Notes: a model not told the origin generated them from the sequence alone. A DNA stretch of 64,000 bases from Bathymodiolus brooksi (GCA_963680875.1 OY804588.1:62940397-63004396); one strand, 5' to 3'; counted from the first letter of the stretch, positions 22,425 to 33,985 are shown. Translations and numbers: made by a program.

Positions 22425-22990
22425 CCCGGGTGGCTGAATGAGTTAAGTAGTTGTAGGGCCCGGGTGGCTGAATGAGTTAGGTAGTTGTAGGGCCCGGGTG
22501 GCTGAATGAGTTAGGTAGTTGTAGGGCCCGGTGGCTGAATGAGTTAGGTAGTTGTAGGGCCCGGGTGGCTGAATGAGTTAGGTAGTTGTAGGACCCGGGT
22601 GGCTAAATGAGTTAGGTAGTTGTAGGGCCCGGGTGGCTGAATGAGTTAGGTAGTTGTAGGACCCGGGTGGCTGAATGAGTTAGGTAGTTGTAGGGCCCGG
22701 GTGGCTGAATGATTTAGGTAGTTGTAGGACCCGGATGGCTCAATGAGTTAGGTAATTGGATTACCTAACAACTCATACAAGCCTATCATCAATACGGCGT
22801 GGGTTCGCCCCCGGCTTTGTAAATTACAAAAAGGGTGAACTAGACTCGCAGCCGCAAGTGATAAACTTTACTAGTTACTTGCCCATGGTCGGTGGTTCTC
22901 TCCGGGTACTCCGGCTTCTTCCACCACTAAAACTGGTCGCCATGATATAGCTGAAATATTGCTGAAAGCGGCGTTAAAACACCAAAAATT
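22425..22990 (+). mobile_element. SINE-B copy with an amplified head (34-bp array)
   Basis: From 22425 to about 22745 a 34-bp unit (GCCCGGGTGGCTGAATGAGT plus TAGGTAGTTGTAGG) is repeated about 9.5 times. The last unit runs straight into a complete SINE-B body: TGGATTACCTAACAACTCAT, GGGTTCGCCCCCGGCTTTG (B-box-like), the CTCCGGGTACTCCGGCTTC block, and GCGGCGTTAAAACACCAA. The repeat unit is therefore the A-box part of the SINE head. Confidence 0.9.
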
Positions 22991-23029
22991 AATCAAATCA
23001 ATCAATCAAACATATATGTATCCAACCAA

Positions 23030-23200
23030 GTCAGCGCCGAAGCATTGACTAATGGGCGGATCATACCCTCGGGGACTAGTAATTCCCCAGCATCGGTATC
23101 GACCCAGAGATAGTAATAAAAACGTAGATATCCAATGTTATGCACACGACACGTTTATGGAATAACCTTCTTCCAATATGGTCATACCGGTATTCGAAAT
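23030..23200 (+). repeat. R2 repeat copy
   Basis: GAAGCATTGACTAATGGGCG, CATACCCTCGGGGACTAGTA, AACGTAGATATCCAATGTTA, and CACGTTTATGGAATAACCTT. Confidence 0.75.
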
Positions 23201-23564
23201 ATAGCAAAACCAGATTCTTTGGGACCAAGTAAACCAAATGTCATAAACAGGAAAGCGAAATAATAATAACAAATAGTTATGATATTTAAATATTTCCCTA
23301 ATCAATGCTTTGCCAGATACCTCGTTAGTCCAGCTACCTTGTCATGACATTAATACTTTATGGCCCCGTCACATGTTTTACGTAGCTGCACATTAAAGTT
23401 TACAACACCTTGTAAAAAGGTATTCTGACAATTACGTACATATGACGAAAGACGGTATTGAGCAATTAGATTTGGTTTATATTGGTCTAGCACCCGAGTT
23501 CATCCCCAGTTTATCGTAGGGTTCGAGTTGCTTGGTCTTTTGTTTTCTGTTTTGTAGTAATATA

Positions 23565-23660
23565 AACGTAGATAACAAATTTAGTGCGTACGACGCGCTT
23601 AGGGAATAACCTTTATTAGGTACGCTCAAAATCGAAAGATTGGAAAAACATATAGAATCT
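23565..23660 (+). repeat. R2 repeat fragment
   Basis: AACGTAGATAACAAATTTAG, ACGACGCGCTTAGGGAATAA, CTTTATTAGGTACGCTCAAA. Confidence 0.7.
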
Positions 23661-24049
23661 AACGTCGGAGATTTCCCTGTCTTGCACTTTTTGCCGGTGT
23701 TTGATTTTATTTCTCACTTTTATCAGTAGTTGTGTATTGTTTGATAGCTATGTACTTTTAGCAGACGATCATGTAAACAATGTGAGTTATTTCCCCTTCA
23801 TGTCAATCAAAAAAGTAATTCCGTAGTTTTGTGTATTGCATGAAGGTTATTATGTAATAAAATGGCTGATTGTTAGGATTTGTGTGTTTATAAAAGATCG
23901 AAAACTTATATACAGTGAATTGTTTATTTTAAAAAGGAAAAACATGGAGAATTCGGGGGGCAGTTGACATAAACTGTACAGCATGCATTTGCCGGTAAAT
24001 CGCACGTGATTTTTTTGTCTTGCACTAGTGCAAGATAAGAAAATCTCAC
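23661..24049. other. Spacer with no recognised gene
   Basis: No coding frame or repeat family recognised. Confidence 0.45.
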
Positions 24050-24310
24050 ATGGCTAAAAATAGGAACTGGTCTGTCTCAAAAGTGAGAAAAATAAGTTTT
24101 AGGAGCGATAAGACCAAAGGGCCTAAACAGGATACTCAAAACAGACTAAGGTCACCTATTACTGAGGCAGGAGAACCAAAGGGCCTAAACAGGTATAGTC
24201 AAAACAGACTAAGGTCAACTATTACTGAGGCAGGAGAACCAAAGGGCCTAAACAGGATAATCAAACCAGACTAAGGTCACCTATTACTGAGGCAGAAGAA
24301 GATAGTTTTA
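24050..24310 (+). repeat. R2 fragment with a 62-bp tandem array, three copies
   Basis: Units start at GGGCCTAAACAGGATACTCA near 24119, 24181 and 24243, each containing CAGACTAAGGTCACCTATTA and CTGAGGCAGGAGAACC. The array ends in AGTTTTATTAATAATTACAT, as R2 does elsewhere. It amplifies the same R2 section that forms the 50-bp array at 58.3 kb. Confidence 0.85.
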
Positions 24311-24324
24311 TTAATAATTACATT

Positions 24325-24415
24325 ATTGTTTGTCTTTTTTTCTTTTGGTCATTATGTTGACTGTCCTTCTTCGATTTAAGGCATCTGATTACCCCTTTGG
24401 TATCTTCAAACTTTT
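24325..24415 (-). repeat. R1 repeat fragment
   Basis: TTGTTTGTCTTTTTTTCTTT through TGACTGTCCTTCTTCGATTT to CCCTTTGGTATCTTCAAACT. Confidence 0.75.
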
Positions 24416-24544
24416 CTTTGATGGCCTTGTATACTGTATAATATCTAAATGATGATTGAGATCATCGACTCTCTCTACCAGCACTATATAATTATAAACA
24501 TAGAAAATTATGTGTCCCGAAGATTAAATATGTTATGTATAATG

Positions 24545-24800
24545 TTTAAGATCATAGCGTTCTTTATAATAACGCTGTTCGCCCGGTAATATGTTAGGAT
24601 TGGCAGCTTACTCATATGTGGAAAATAGTAGCATGATCGCATCATTTCACTATTTGAGCCCATAAAACTAGCTTAACCCCGCCACTTTTTATAGAAGTAC
24701 CTGTACCAAGACAGGAAAGTGAGCGGTCATGTATATGTGTGTTGGGGATATCGATTATACCTCTTTCTAAGATTTATGTCTATTGAATTTGGAACTGTTT
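24545..24800 (+). repeat. R4 repeat copy
   Basis: CCCATAAAACTAGCTTAACC, AGAAGTACCTGTACCAAGAC and GGTCATGTATATGTGTGTTG. A related stretch lies at 51720-51900. Confidence 0.65.
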
Positions 24801-24999
24801 CAAACGTGTTGTAATTTAAGTTTTTCATTTTATTACATTGTCAGAAGTTGTACGAGTATTCTTCTTATATTTGTAAAAAAAAAAATGAATAAATAGGTGT
24901 TGTCTGTTAACATGATTTTTTTTGTATGAAATTAATAAATGCAACTACTACCATGTGCTTTACAGCACACTATAAACATAAATTTAGATTCTGTACTAA

Positions 25000-25215
25000 C
25001 GGTTTGAAGATACTAATGGAGTAATTAGAAGACATAAATAGAAGGACAGACCTTACTATAGCCAACAGAAAGTGGAGAAAACGACAATACAAAACACAAT
25101 ACGAAAACTAAATATTGAGCCCCACAACAAACGTGGTGAACTCAGATGTACCGGAAGGATGAGCAGTGTTACGGCTCATCTACTGGCACCCTGTTGCGTT
25201 ACTCTTTTCACAAAC
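25000..25215 (+). repeat. R1 repeat copy
   Basis: GGTTTGAAGATACTAATGGA through GAAGGACAGACCTTACTATA to GTACCGGAAGGATGAGCAGT and CTACTGGCACCCTGTTGCGT. Confidence 0.8.
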
Positions 25216-25700
25216 CCGGTGACAAGCCATGAATTAGGAAAGGACAGGATTGTCATTACGAGAACAAAACAATATCCGTCATTGGTCATGAATAGATATA
25301 AACGGTTTGAACTAAATACAGGAAAACGTTGATTCAACTTCAAATAAGAGATTAACAATTTGCAGAGTTCACGTGGACGTGATTTATTGGTGAAAACAAA
25401 AACGACGCAATTAACACAGATGGTCAAGAGCACCTTATCGGTAAACATAACTGACCGCCGGTTGCACTTAGCGCACTTCAAAGTGACGCAGGTACCATAT
25501 AAATTTTCTACGATTGATTAACAATGTATCTTAGCAGATTGCATAGTAAACAATGAACACAATTTTACAATAGAAACCAAGCAAGAAATAATTAAGATAT
25601 TTTAAGCTGCACGTAGGTCAAATAACTGTGAGGGAATCTGCACGTAGCACAAAAAAACTTGCGCTTTTGCACGTCGAACCAATTACTAGGTATTTCTACC
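25216..25700. other. No gene recognised
   Basis: Overlapping frames on both strands (25072-25332 plus, 25176-25481 minus) partly run through R1 and show no domain. Confidence 0.45.
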
Positions 25701-25904
25701 TGTGCAATCACTGCCTATCACCACTGATGTTGTGAGTTCCAATCCCGCTTAGAGCGAGGTGTACAACATTATGTTATAAAGTTTGTCACTGACTTGTGAC
25801 AGGTCGGTGGTTTTCTCCGGTTACTCCGGCTTCCTCCACCAATAAAACTGAGAGCAACGACATAGCTGAAATATTGTTGAAATGACGTTGAACACCATAA
25901 AACC
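25701..25904 (+). mobile_element. SINE-A copy
   Basis: TGCAATCACTGCCTATCACC, GTTGTGAGTTCCAATCCCGC, GACTTGTGACAGGTCGGTGG, then a GACGTTGAACACCATAAAAC end. Confidence 0.85.
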
Positions 25905-25992
25905 AAACTATATGCATTCTAACTTTCACAATATAATTTCATAGACATAGATTTCCTTAAAATATGAACATATTCATATGACATAGATCTTC

Positions 25993-26225
25993 ATAAGAAG
26001 AGTTTTAAGACACCAAAGGGGTAATCAGAATCCGTAAAACGAAGGACAGACAACACAATGGCAAAAAAGGACAAAAGAACAAACAACGATCTACAAAACA
26101 TTACACATAAAACTAAAGATCGAGTAATACGAACTCCACTAAAAACCTGGGATGAACCCATGTGCTCCGGACGGGTAAGCAGTTCCTGTTCCACTAGTGG
26201 CAACCGTCGTGTTACTCTAGATTTC
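25993..26225 (+). repeat. R1 repeat copy, well preserved
   Basis: GAAGAGTTTTAAGACACCAA through ACGAAGGACAGACAACACAA, AAAACTAAAGATCGAGTAAT and GTGCTCCGGACGGGTAAGCA to CCACTAGTGGCAACCGTCGT. Confidence 0.85.
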
Positions 26226-26284
26226 GGAGGCTGTTACGCTAACAGTAATATAATTTTGAGTGATTACTTTACAATATAAAAGGG

Positions 26285-26335
26285 AAGGTGTATTAGTGGA
26301 AGGTGTGTTAGTGGAAGGTGTATTAGTGGAAGTAC
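26285..26335 (+). repeat. 16-bp tandem repeat, three copies
   Basis: Unit GGAAGGTGTATTAGTG repeated three times with one base change. Confidence 0.8.
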
Positions 26336-26794
26336 AAAATGTAGAAACAAATCTCCATGTTTGTTGTGCTAGATCAAGCGAATATGCATTGGGAATGGTA
26401 CAAAAAGGAAAAAATCACGTTTTTACTAAACAATCCTAATTGACTAACAAAAAGGAGTGTTAAGACATGACTTATTTGAAACACCAAGTTCGTACGGAGG
26501 ACAAGGATGCTATATCCTCCTATAAAAGGAAGATTCTGTCAGTCATCCCACAAATTGGTACTAATGAAAACAAATTCACAGTTTGTTTATTTCAACACAA
26601 TAATATTTCATGAATCAACAAAGGTATAGAGTTACATCCTGGGAAGATTTCATTGATTATTATCATATGACCTTAAACTTGTGGTCATTATCTTAATTGT
26701 ATTTGTTTTCTCTGTGACTGTTGTCAATATTTGTCACTTACTGCATGACATTTTCTGTGATGTATTATGAAGAAACATTAATGTAGAATAACGG

Positions 26795-27020
26795 TTGTCT
26801 TGACGATCGAGACCGACATTATCGCTAGTATCGCAGCAAGTCCGACAGGAGAAGCTGTGATACTAGTGATAATGTATGTCAAGATCTTCAAAACTGGTGT
26901 TATTGTTTTTATCGTTGACGCTAAGATGTGCTTTCCATCACTCTGACCGATAATTTCCAATATCAGGGTCAGTTCTTGTGCATGCGAGTTACGAACTGAC
27001 CTAATATTTTTGTCGATCAA
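26795..27020 (-). pseudogene. Possible coding relic shared with 61.1 kb
   Basis: A minus-strand frame of 80 residues ending in IITSITASPVGLAAILAIMS and VSIVKTTVI. A plus-strand stretch at 61090-61200 encodes [20 protein letters not shown] and VSIFITAVI. The two share about 18 of 28 residues, so they descend from one sequence. The hydrophobic Ala/Gly/Ile-rich character suggests a membrane segment. I do not recognise the family. It could equally be an untranslated repeat. Confidence 0.3.
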
Positions 27021-27621
27021 GGTCAGTTCAGTTATTCAGACTTTATCAGCGGCATAAATCAGAGGGAAAATATCCAATTTGCCGATAAAATTATATATCG
27101 TACGTTTTGTTGTTGTCGGGATGAGTTTTGTTGCTGCAATGCACGGGGTGTATATATAATGCTAGTTTGTTTGCCAGAGGTTTAAAATATTAGAGTTTAG
27201 AAATGCAGAAATTATAAAACATGTCATGGAATTTCTCTTTCAGTCATATAAATAGGTATTGTAACATAAATGACCTTGTTTTCATTTTACGTTTAATGAA
27301 TTATTCAGCATAACAATTTATTTGTAGAAAACCATGGGCTATCATCTGGAGTTGATATTGTACTATACTCAGTTAACCAGCCATTAAACTTTATTGAATC
27401 CAAATGCAAGTGGGCGGTGCATAAAACATGGTATACAACACCCGGGTCTGAATGTTGTACAAAATATATAGCTTAAACTCTGTGCCATATGTCAATCATT
27501 TTAACATGTACACCACTCATGAACGTATTTAAACATACCCATCATTCGGATTCGTTTGTTAATGAACCGTACTATATATTATACATGTAGAATGCAGAGA
27601 AATTTCAGATGGTACATACAA
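27021..27621. other. No gene recognised
   Basis: No recognised repeat or coding frame. Confidence 0.45.
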
Positions 27622-27781
27622 TTTAGGTTTATGGTGATTAACGCCACTTTCAACAATATTTCAGTTATGTATCGTGGCGGTCAGCTTTATTGGTGTAGGA
27701 AACCGGAGTACCTGCAGAAAACCACCGACCTGTCGCAAATCACTGACACACTTTATCACATAATGTTGTATCAAGTACACC
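27622..27781 (-). mobile_element. SINE-A copy, 3' half
   Basis: GGTTTATGGTGATTAACGCC through CAGTTATGTATCGTGGCGGT to ATGTTGTATCAAGTACACC. No head. The 126-residue open frame across it is a shadow of the SINE. Confidence 0.85.
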
Positions 27782-27884
27782 AGATGGTACATACAATCGA
27801 ATCCCAAGATAAATTTGATTATCATTTATTTTGTATTTCAGTGGAGAGAATGAGATGTCTTAACACGCATTTTGTAAAAAAAAT

Positions 27885-27945
27885 TCCGATGGAAATAGAT
27901 GCTTACAGCATGAAACACAGGAAATGTATATTTTAGAGGTTCAGA
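27885..27945 (+). repeat. Single copy of the 31.9-kb tandem unit
   Basis: ATGGAAATAGATGCTTACAG, then CATGAAACACAGGAAATGTA and TATTTTAGA. This is one unit of the array at 31855-32255. Confidence 0.65.
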
Positions 27946-27959
27946 TGCAAATAGGTTGG

Positions 27960-28142
27960 ATTTAGGTTTATGGTGTTTAACGCCACTTTCAACAATATTT
28001 CAGTCATATCGTGGCGGTCAGTTTTATTTGTGGAGGAAACCGGAGAAAACCACCGACCTGTCGCAAGTCACTGATAGGTCGGTTGTTTTCTCCGGGTACT
28101 CCGGTTTCCTACACAAATAAAATGACCGACACGATATGACTG
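27960..28142. mobile_element. SINE-A foldback (two 3' pieces head to head)
   Basis: A minus-strand SINE-A 3' piece (27960 to about 28075) is followed without spacing by a plus-strand piece. Bases 28001-28059 pair with 28076-28142, both ending in CAGTCATATCGT or its complement. The arms share the same non-consensus bases, so one was copied from the other rather than inserted independently. Confidence 0.8.
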
Positions 28143-29126
28143 TATGTTTATATTAGACCTCCTGACGGCAATAGATACTTGCAACCTGAAACACCGCAAA
28201 TGTATACCTTGTATTCATAGTAGAAGTCCGGCGTCAGTGTTACTGTGACATAAACTACTCATGTGGTGGTGTAGATCAGATGTGGATTCTGAAAAAGCTC
28301 TGCTAGAATATAATACAATCAATGTCCCTTTCTTCATACAATAAAATTCAAACATTTGATTTCTTCACCCTCTACACAATTATTTCACGTTCAAGACAGA
28401 TTAAAATAAAAGAATTAGTTCAACGTTTTGTTTAATAAAAAAAAAAAGAATGGCAAAATGTACGCTTTATTGGTGATTAGCAGCGTAACGCTAATAATAG
28501 TGAAAATCAGGACAAATTGTAGCTGCCTGGACAGGGATGCACAAACCTGAATTAAATTTTAGTGTCTATTAAAACTTAATTGACATCTTGTTGCTTAGTT
28601 CTATAAGGAGACAGATCAATAAGAATTCTGCACGCATATCGTGTTGGGTCCGTCTTTGATAAGACGCCCAAAATTTGGAGCATTTCATTCACGTTTGACA
28701 TAATTATCAACAGTAGTTGTAGGAATTGTTTAAGAATAGACAAGAAAGCATTTGAAACCATATTTACTTGCTTGTGTTTGCAGCAATGCACATTTACTGT
28801 GATGTGACTAGATATATGAATGAAAAACACACACACATTAAGACACATACAGTTTATATATATATATATGATTAACTTTTGACTCTTTGAAGAAACTGGA
28901 GAGTTTGTGGTGCTAAATATTAGCTTTAGCCGTTGTTGCCCGTGAACTCTGCTTGTCAAAACTTTGAAATCGACGCTGTGTCTTTTTTTCTTGCCTTGTC
29001 CTGTTTCCGCAAGAACTTAATACTGTGATCGTATTTTTCATCTATTGTAATAATTTGTGTTTGTAAAATGTCAAAATGAATCTTTGATTAATAAGACGAT
29101 AAGATTTGTAGTATACTATTAATCGC
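28143..29126. other. No gene recognised
   Basis: One further copy of the 31.9-kb unit at about 28155-28220. The 127-residue minus-strand frame 28576-28959 is partly low-complexity and has no domain I can name. Confidence 0.4.
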
Positions 29127-29545
29127 ATACGATCGGTGGTGTAATGACTAGCATGCTCGCCTCGAGTGCTGTAGATCGTTGGTGTAATGGTTAGCGTGCT
29201 CGCCTCGAGTGCTGTAGATCGGTGGTATAATGGTTACGCGCTCGCCTCGAGTGCTGTAGATCGTTGGTTCCATACCCGATCGGGTCAAACCAAAGGCTTT
29301 TGATATGTGTTGCTTCTCCTCTAAAACACGCAGCATTAAGGAATCAGGATAATGTGCCCGAGTGGGGCGACGTGTCTATCCGCGGACTGTTGTTTCAGTG
29401 AGTTATTACTATAATAATCTAACTCAGCGTGTTGGTCTAGTATAAAGCGGACATCATCATCAACTCATTGAAAATTAACTTGTTCTCGCCATGATATAGC
29501 TGAAAAATTGCAGAGTTGGCGTTAAACAACAATCATTCAGACAAA
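29127..29545 (+). mobile_element. SINE-C full length, with a triplicated tRNA-like head
   Basis: Three units of about 50 bp, each with GTAATGGTTAGCGTGCTCGC and CTCGAGTGCTGTAGATCG (tRNA A-box region), lie at 29130-29270. The B-box-like GGTTCCATACCCGATCGGGT follows at about 29266. The body includes AATGTGCCCGAGTGGGGCGA and the shared 3' end GCCATGATATAGCTGAAAAA, GGCGTTAAACAACAATC. The head resembles a tRNA gene but the tRNA fold is not complete, so it is a SINE, not a tRNA. Confidence 0.85.
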
Positions 29546-29584
29546 GAAATCGGTGACAGAAAGCCGGGAATGTGAACTTTTATT

Positions 29585-29998
29585 TCGTATATCGTATCAA
29601 CTGAGAGATATATACTCCATATGCAGATGCTGCAGGAATGTTGTTACATAGATGGAAAGTTCACAATGGGAAAATTGAAATCATCTCTTTTGTCGTAAAG
29701 TTTCGTTCTTAACCGCCCCTCACTGTCAATTTCGATGTGTAGGTCAAGGTATGAAGCAGACCTATCGGTATCTGTGGTATCCTTGATTTCAAACTCAATG
29801 GGATAGATGAGATCAACGAAATCCCCAAACCTAGAATTATTTAGTGAAAGGACATCATCTATATAGCGGAACGTGAAATTAAAGGATCGGGCTATCTTTT
29901 TTTCCGTTTTTCTTGAGAAGCCCCTCTATGATGTCTGCTTCATACGAATAAAGGAACAAGTCGGCGAGAGAAGAGGAGCACAGTTTGTGCCCAAAATA
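29585..29998 (-). pseudogene. Reverse transcriptase relic (Penelope-like?)
   Basis: On the minus strand, GTNCAPLL then, after a frame change, ADLFLYSYEADIIEGLLKKN, another shift, then FNFTFRYIDDVLSLNN with the YIDD catalytic box at 29853-29864, and IKDTTDTDRSASYLDLHIEI and LYDKRDDFNFPIVNFP. A stop at 29646-29644 and a further shift precede AYGVYISQLIRY. These are the finger/palm motifs of a reverse transcriptase common in mollusc repeats. Penelope-like is my best guess on recollection. No endonuclease domain is visible. Confidence 0.75.
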
Positions 29999-30447
29999 AA
30001 TAAAATATATAAGTTGAATCTCATATTACATAAGAATTATTTTGAGCCCAAATTTTGTTGCATTTTTTCATGTTACGTCTAAGGCAAGGCAATTAACGTT
30101 TTAATGCGAAAATTAATGCGTACAATTGTTCATGATCTAGTAAAAAAAATCAACTGATTTTCTTATGAAATGAGTGAAATTAGTAATACAAGTTATATGA
30201 TGAGTAGTTGTTGATCAATTTTATGGATTAATAGAAAAAAAACCAGTTAATAGTTAGATTTGGATTTGAAATAAAAAATTACAGTGCGTAGCAATATCCT
30301 TCACAACGTCCATGTTTAGGAAGGGACAAATCGACACTATGATTCTAACCAAAAATTCTCTGAAACTGACGTCTTCGAAATGTTCGAGTTTTTGATTGAC
30401 AACATATTTGATATGTTTGGTGGGCATGTTTTTCAACAGACAGAATC
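29999..30447. other. Spacer between two RT relics
   Basis: AT-rich. A 60-residue minus-strand frame (30254-30436) might be more decayed element sequence but carries no motif I can defend. Confidence 0.4.
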
Positions 30448-30665
30448 GGCATACCTATGGGTACCAACTGTGTTCTTCTTCTCAAAGACTTATCCCTATA
30501 GTCGCATGAGACTTAACACAAAGGGACTTTTCTAGAAAAACGGAAGGTAGCTTGATCCTTAAAAACTATCACAGATACAGCTAGATCTGTTGCATACACT
30601 GATCTACACCTAGAAATGAACAGTGAGGGTCGGTTAATAGTAACTTTACGATAAAAGAGATGATA
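30448..30665 (+). pseudogene. Reverse transcriptase relic, opposite strand
   Basis: GIPMGTNCVLLLKDLSL, a stop, SHET, a stop, HKGTFLEKRK, then a deletion removing the YIDD block, then ITDTARSVAYTDLHLEMNSE and GRLIVTL. It is the same RT family as the relic at 29.6 kb, pointing the other way, so these are two insertions or an inverted duplication. Confidence 0.7.
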
Positions 30666-30702
30666 TGAAATTTCCAAATTGTTTTGTTTATTTGTTTGTT
30701 TG

Positions 30703-30920
30703 ATAGTGTATAACGTCACTTTCAACAATATTTCAGTTATATCGTGGAGGTAAGTTTTATTGGTGGAGGAAAACGGAAGACCCGGAGAAAACAACAGACC
30801 TGTCACAAGTCACTGACATACTTTATCACATAATGTTGCACACCTCGTCCCGATCGAGATACGTACTCACAACATCAGTGGTAATAGGCACTGATTGCGA
30901 TCACGGCCACGACAGCCCCT
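30703..30920 (-). mobile_element. SINE-A copy
   Basis: From ATAGTGTATAACGTCACTTT through GTCACAAGTCACTGACATAC to the head complement GATCACGGCCACGACAGCCC. Confidence 0.85.
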
Positions 30921-31212
30921 TTCCAAATTGTTTCCAGTTGATCATTGATCCGATATTCCGTGAATTCCTCGAGATGATAAATGGTTACTGCTAACAAAGA
31001 TGCTTCTGAGCCATGTGTTTATAGCGGTTAAGTTGAAGCCGTCACTTCGGAAAAGTTACGATTGCCACAAAGACTTGGTTAACCGTTACAGAATGTCTGT
31101 GTCACATTAGACGATGGATATTATCCGTTTATTGTAATCACAATCTCGTTGACTTCTTTCCTCGTTCATGACTTATTACCGACTTTGTAACGAGAATAAC
31201 ACAACGGGAGAG

Positions 31213-31635
<423 letters not shown>

Positions 31636-31636
31636 C

Positions 31637-31860
31637 ACAATAGGTGCCACCAGTGAAGTAGGAACTGTTTGCCATTTCGAAACACCTGAGTTCACGCCCA
31701 GTTTTGTTTATGGGGTACGTACTTTGTGTTGCTCAATCTGTGTAATGTTTTGAAGTTCGTTGTTTGTCTTTTTTCCCTTTTCTTTTGGTCATTGTATTAT
31801 CTGCCCTTGGATTTAGAGATTCTGATCGCCCCTTAGGTATCTTCAAAACTTTTCTAATAC
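31637..31860 (-). repeat. R1 repeat copy
   Basis: AATAGGTGCCACCAGTGAAG through TTTCGAAACACCTGAGTTCA to CCCCTTAGGTATCTTCAAAA. Confidence 0.8.
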
Positions 31861-32255
31861 TTACTGCATGAAACACTGGGAATGTATATTTATATCAGAA
31901 CTCCTGATGAAAATCTATACATAAAGCCTGAAAACATCGGAAAAGTATATTCATATCAAATTTAGGATGTAAATGTGTACTTACAGCCTTAAACATCGGA
32001 AGTGTATATTTATATCAAATTTCGAATGGAAATATATACTAACAGCATGAGACCCCGGGAACGGAATGTATATATATATCTTATAGCTCCGTATGAAAAC
32101 AGATATTTACAACCTGGAACACCGCGATTGTATAACTTAGAAGTCCTGGTGGAAATAAATACTCACATCCTAAAAAATAGGGAATGTTTATATATTTATA
32201 TCAGTATTCCTCACGGAAATAGAAACTTATAACCTGAAAATCGGAAATGTGTATA
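31855..32255 (+). repeat. Degenerate tandem array of a 60-65-bp unit
   Basis: About 6.5 copies of a unit with CAGCCTGAAACATCGGAA, TGTATATTTATATCA and a CTGATGGAAAT-like segment. Divergence between units is high, so the array is old. Confidence 0.75.
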
Positions 32256-33159
32256 TGTTGGAAAAACAAATTAAAAATAAAAAAAACAACCTAGAAAACA
32301 AAATGTAAAACAGTAGCGTTATGACCCCCAAAACAATTGCTATTTTTTTCTTCTTCAAATTTCATCGGCGAAAACTGTAGGGGCATAGTTTTGATTTCTT
32401 GTATCTCTAAGATCAATTTTTCGGTTATTTTTCTATAAAATTTCGATCATGTTAATTAAAAAACATCTTCCATATTTTAAACATTAATATATCACTCTGG
32501 TGTTATTTCAAATATAAATGTAGTGAAACATTTATATTTTCAAATTAACGATGTTAGAAGGAAAATGCTAGAACGAAAAAAAAAGTATGGAAAATGGAGG
32601 GGGCTTAGAAATGACCTTAAGCGATAAAACAGGTGACGATTATAAATAAAAGTAACACTGGCAAAGGGAAAAGGGCTTATATAAATGATCTTAACCAGTA
32701 AAATAGGTGACGGTTCTATAAATAAAAGTAACATGAAAAATTTATAAATTTGATGTGCTGAGGAAATACAATATATTTGTTATTCCGTTTCATCTCTGCA
32801 TTAAATATTATTAGACACTGACAATAACAACATCATGTCTATAAATAGAATACAATTAAAGGAATATTGAGTTCCGTTGGAAGGCGTGGCTATCTGTTGT
32901 TTGTAGTATTGCTATGGTGCGAAATGTCTTATGATTGACAGGTAATTCCCTATTAAAACTCTTGAACATTTTCTATAAATATTCATTTTATTTAACGACG
33001 ATATCTTCACTATATCGGATTTAGTATTATAATATATATACAATGGAACGGTGCTATGATGTATTTTACATATTTGTTGTAAGTATATATACTTATATAG
33101 ATTTTTTTTCTGGTAGATATTTTTTTTATATTTTGGATTGTATTTAATTTGTTGTGTGT
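32256..33159. other. AT-rich, no gene recognised
   Basis: A near-duplicate pair of roughly 55 bp (AGGGGGCTTAGAAATGACCT near 32595 and AAAGGGCTTATATAAATGAT near 32665, each followed by AAATAGGTGACGGTT-like sequence). Otherwise nothing. Confidence 0.45.
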
Positions 33160-33375
33160 TAGTTCGGAAAATATGAAACAAATATTATAATAAAATTATT
33201 TAGTAAGTTTTTAACATTAAAAAAAACTTTATAAATGTTAAACTATTTTTTAAATTTCGGATCGTATCTATTGAGTGTTAGTTATGAATATATGAAGAAA
33301 AGATATTATAATAAAATTATTTAGTAAGTTTTTAACATTAGAAAAAAACTTTAAAATGTTTTTTTTAACATAAAA
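33160..33375 (+). repeat. About 130-bp direct duplication
   Basis: The stretch with AATATTATAATAAAATTATT and TAGTAAGTTTTTAACATTA occurs at about 33182 and again at about 33305, flanked by similar GTGTTAGTT sequences. Confidence 0.8.
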
Positions 33376-33639
33376 ATTTATATCTGTTATATTTAAATGA
33401 TGCAGATTTATTTTAAATTTGTGGGAAATTAATATATAGACTAAACATTCTAATAATCGCATATTAAATGTGTTAGTGTGTGACTTACTAACGTAAGGGT
33501 GCATAATAGTTTTATTATAATGTAAAGCAAGCGTTTTAGGCTAAAATGAAAAAAAAATACTCCTAAACAACTGAAAAAAAAAAACCCGTAGCACATTATT
33601 GCTATCTAATTTTCAGGTTGCTAAGAAATGATATGGGTT

Positions 33640-33824
33640 ATGGTTATGGTGTTTAACGCCACTTTCAACAATATTTTAGTTATATCGTGGCGGTCAGTTT
33701 TATTTGTGGAGGAAACCACCGACCCGTCGCAAGTCACTGACGTACTTTATCACATAATGTTGTATCAAGTACACCTCAACATGAACGGGATTCGAATTGC
33801 ATAGGTAGTTGTAAATCCAACTAG
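33640..33824 (-). mobile_element. SINE-A copy
   Basis: TATGGTTATGGTGTTTAACG through GACCCGTCGCAAGTCACTGA to GGTAGTTGTAAATCCAACTA. The B-box side is shortened. Confidence 0.85.
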
Positions 33825-33909
33825 TATAGTTTGGATATATTTTGGGAGATGTATGCATTTATAGAATTTAAAACTCCAGGAAGTAAATTCATTGCATTTA
33901 AAAAGTGGT

Positions 33910-33985
33910 TTGTGTTGTAGAAAAGTATATATATAATTTAGTGCACACGACACGTTTTTGGAATAAACTTCATCAGGTAACATAG
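33910..33985 (+). repeat. R2 repeat fragment
   Basis: GTGCACACGACACGTTTTTG, GAATAAACTTCATCAGG. Confidence 0.65.

Noticed and set aside
27556..27936. 126-residue plus-strand frame
   Set aside because: Passes through SINE-A sequence on the opposite strand.
28576..28959. 127-residue minus-strand frame
   Set aside because: Middle part is translated AT microsatellite; no domain and no splice support.
29127..29275. tRNA genes
   Set aside because: A-box and B-box-like motifs are present but the cloverleaf cannot be completed and the segment continues into a SINE body.
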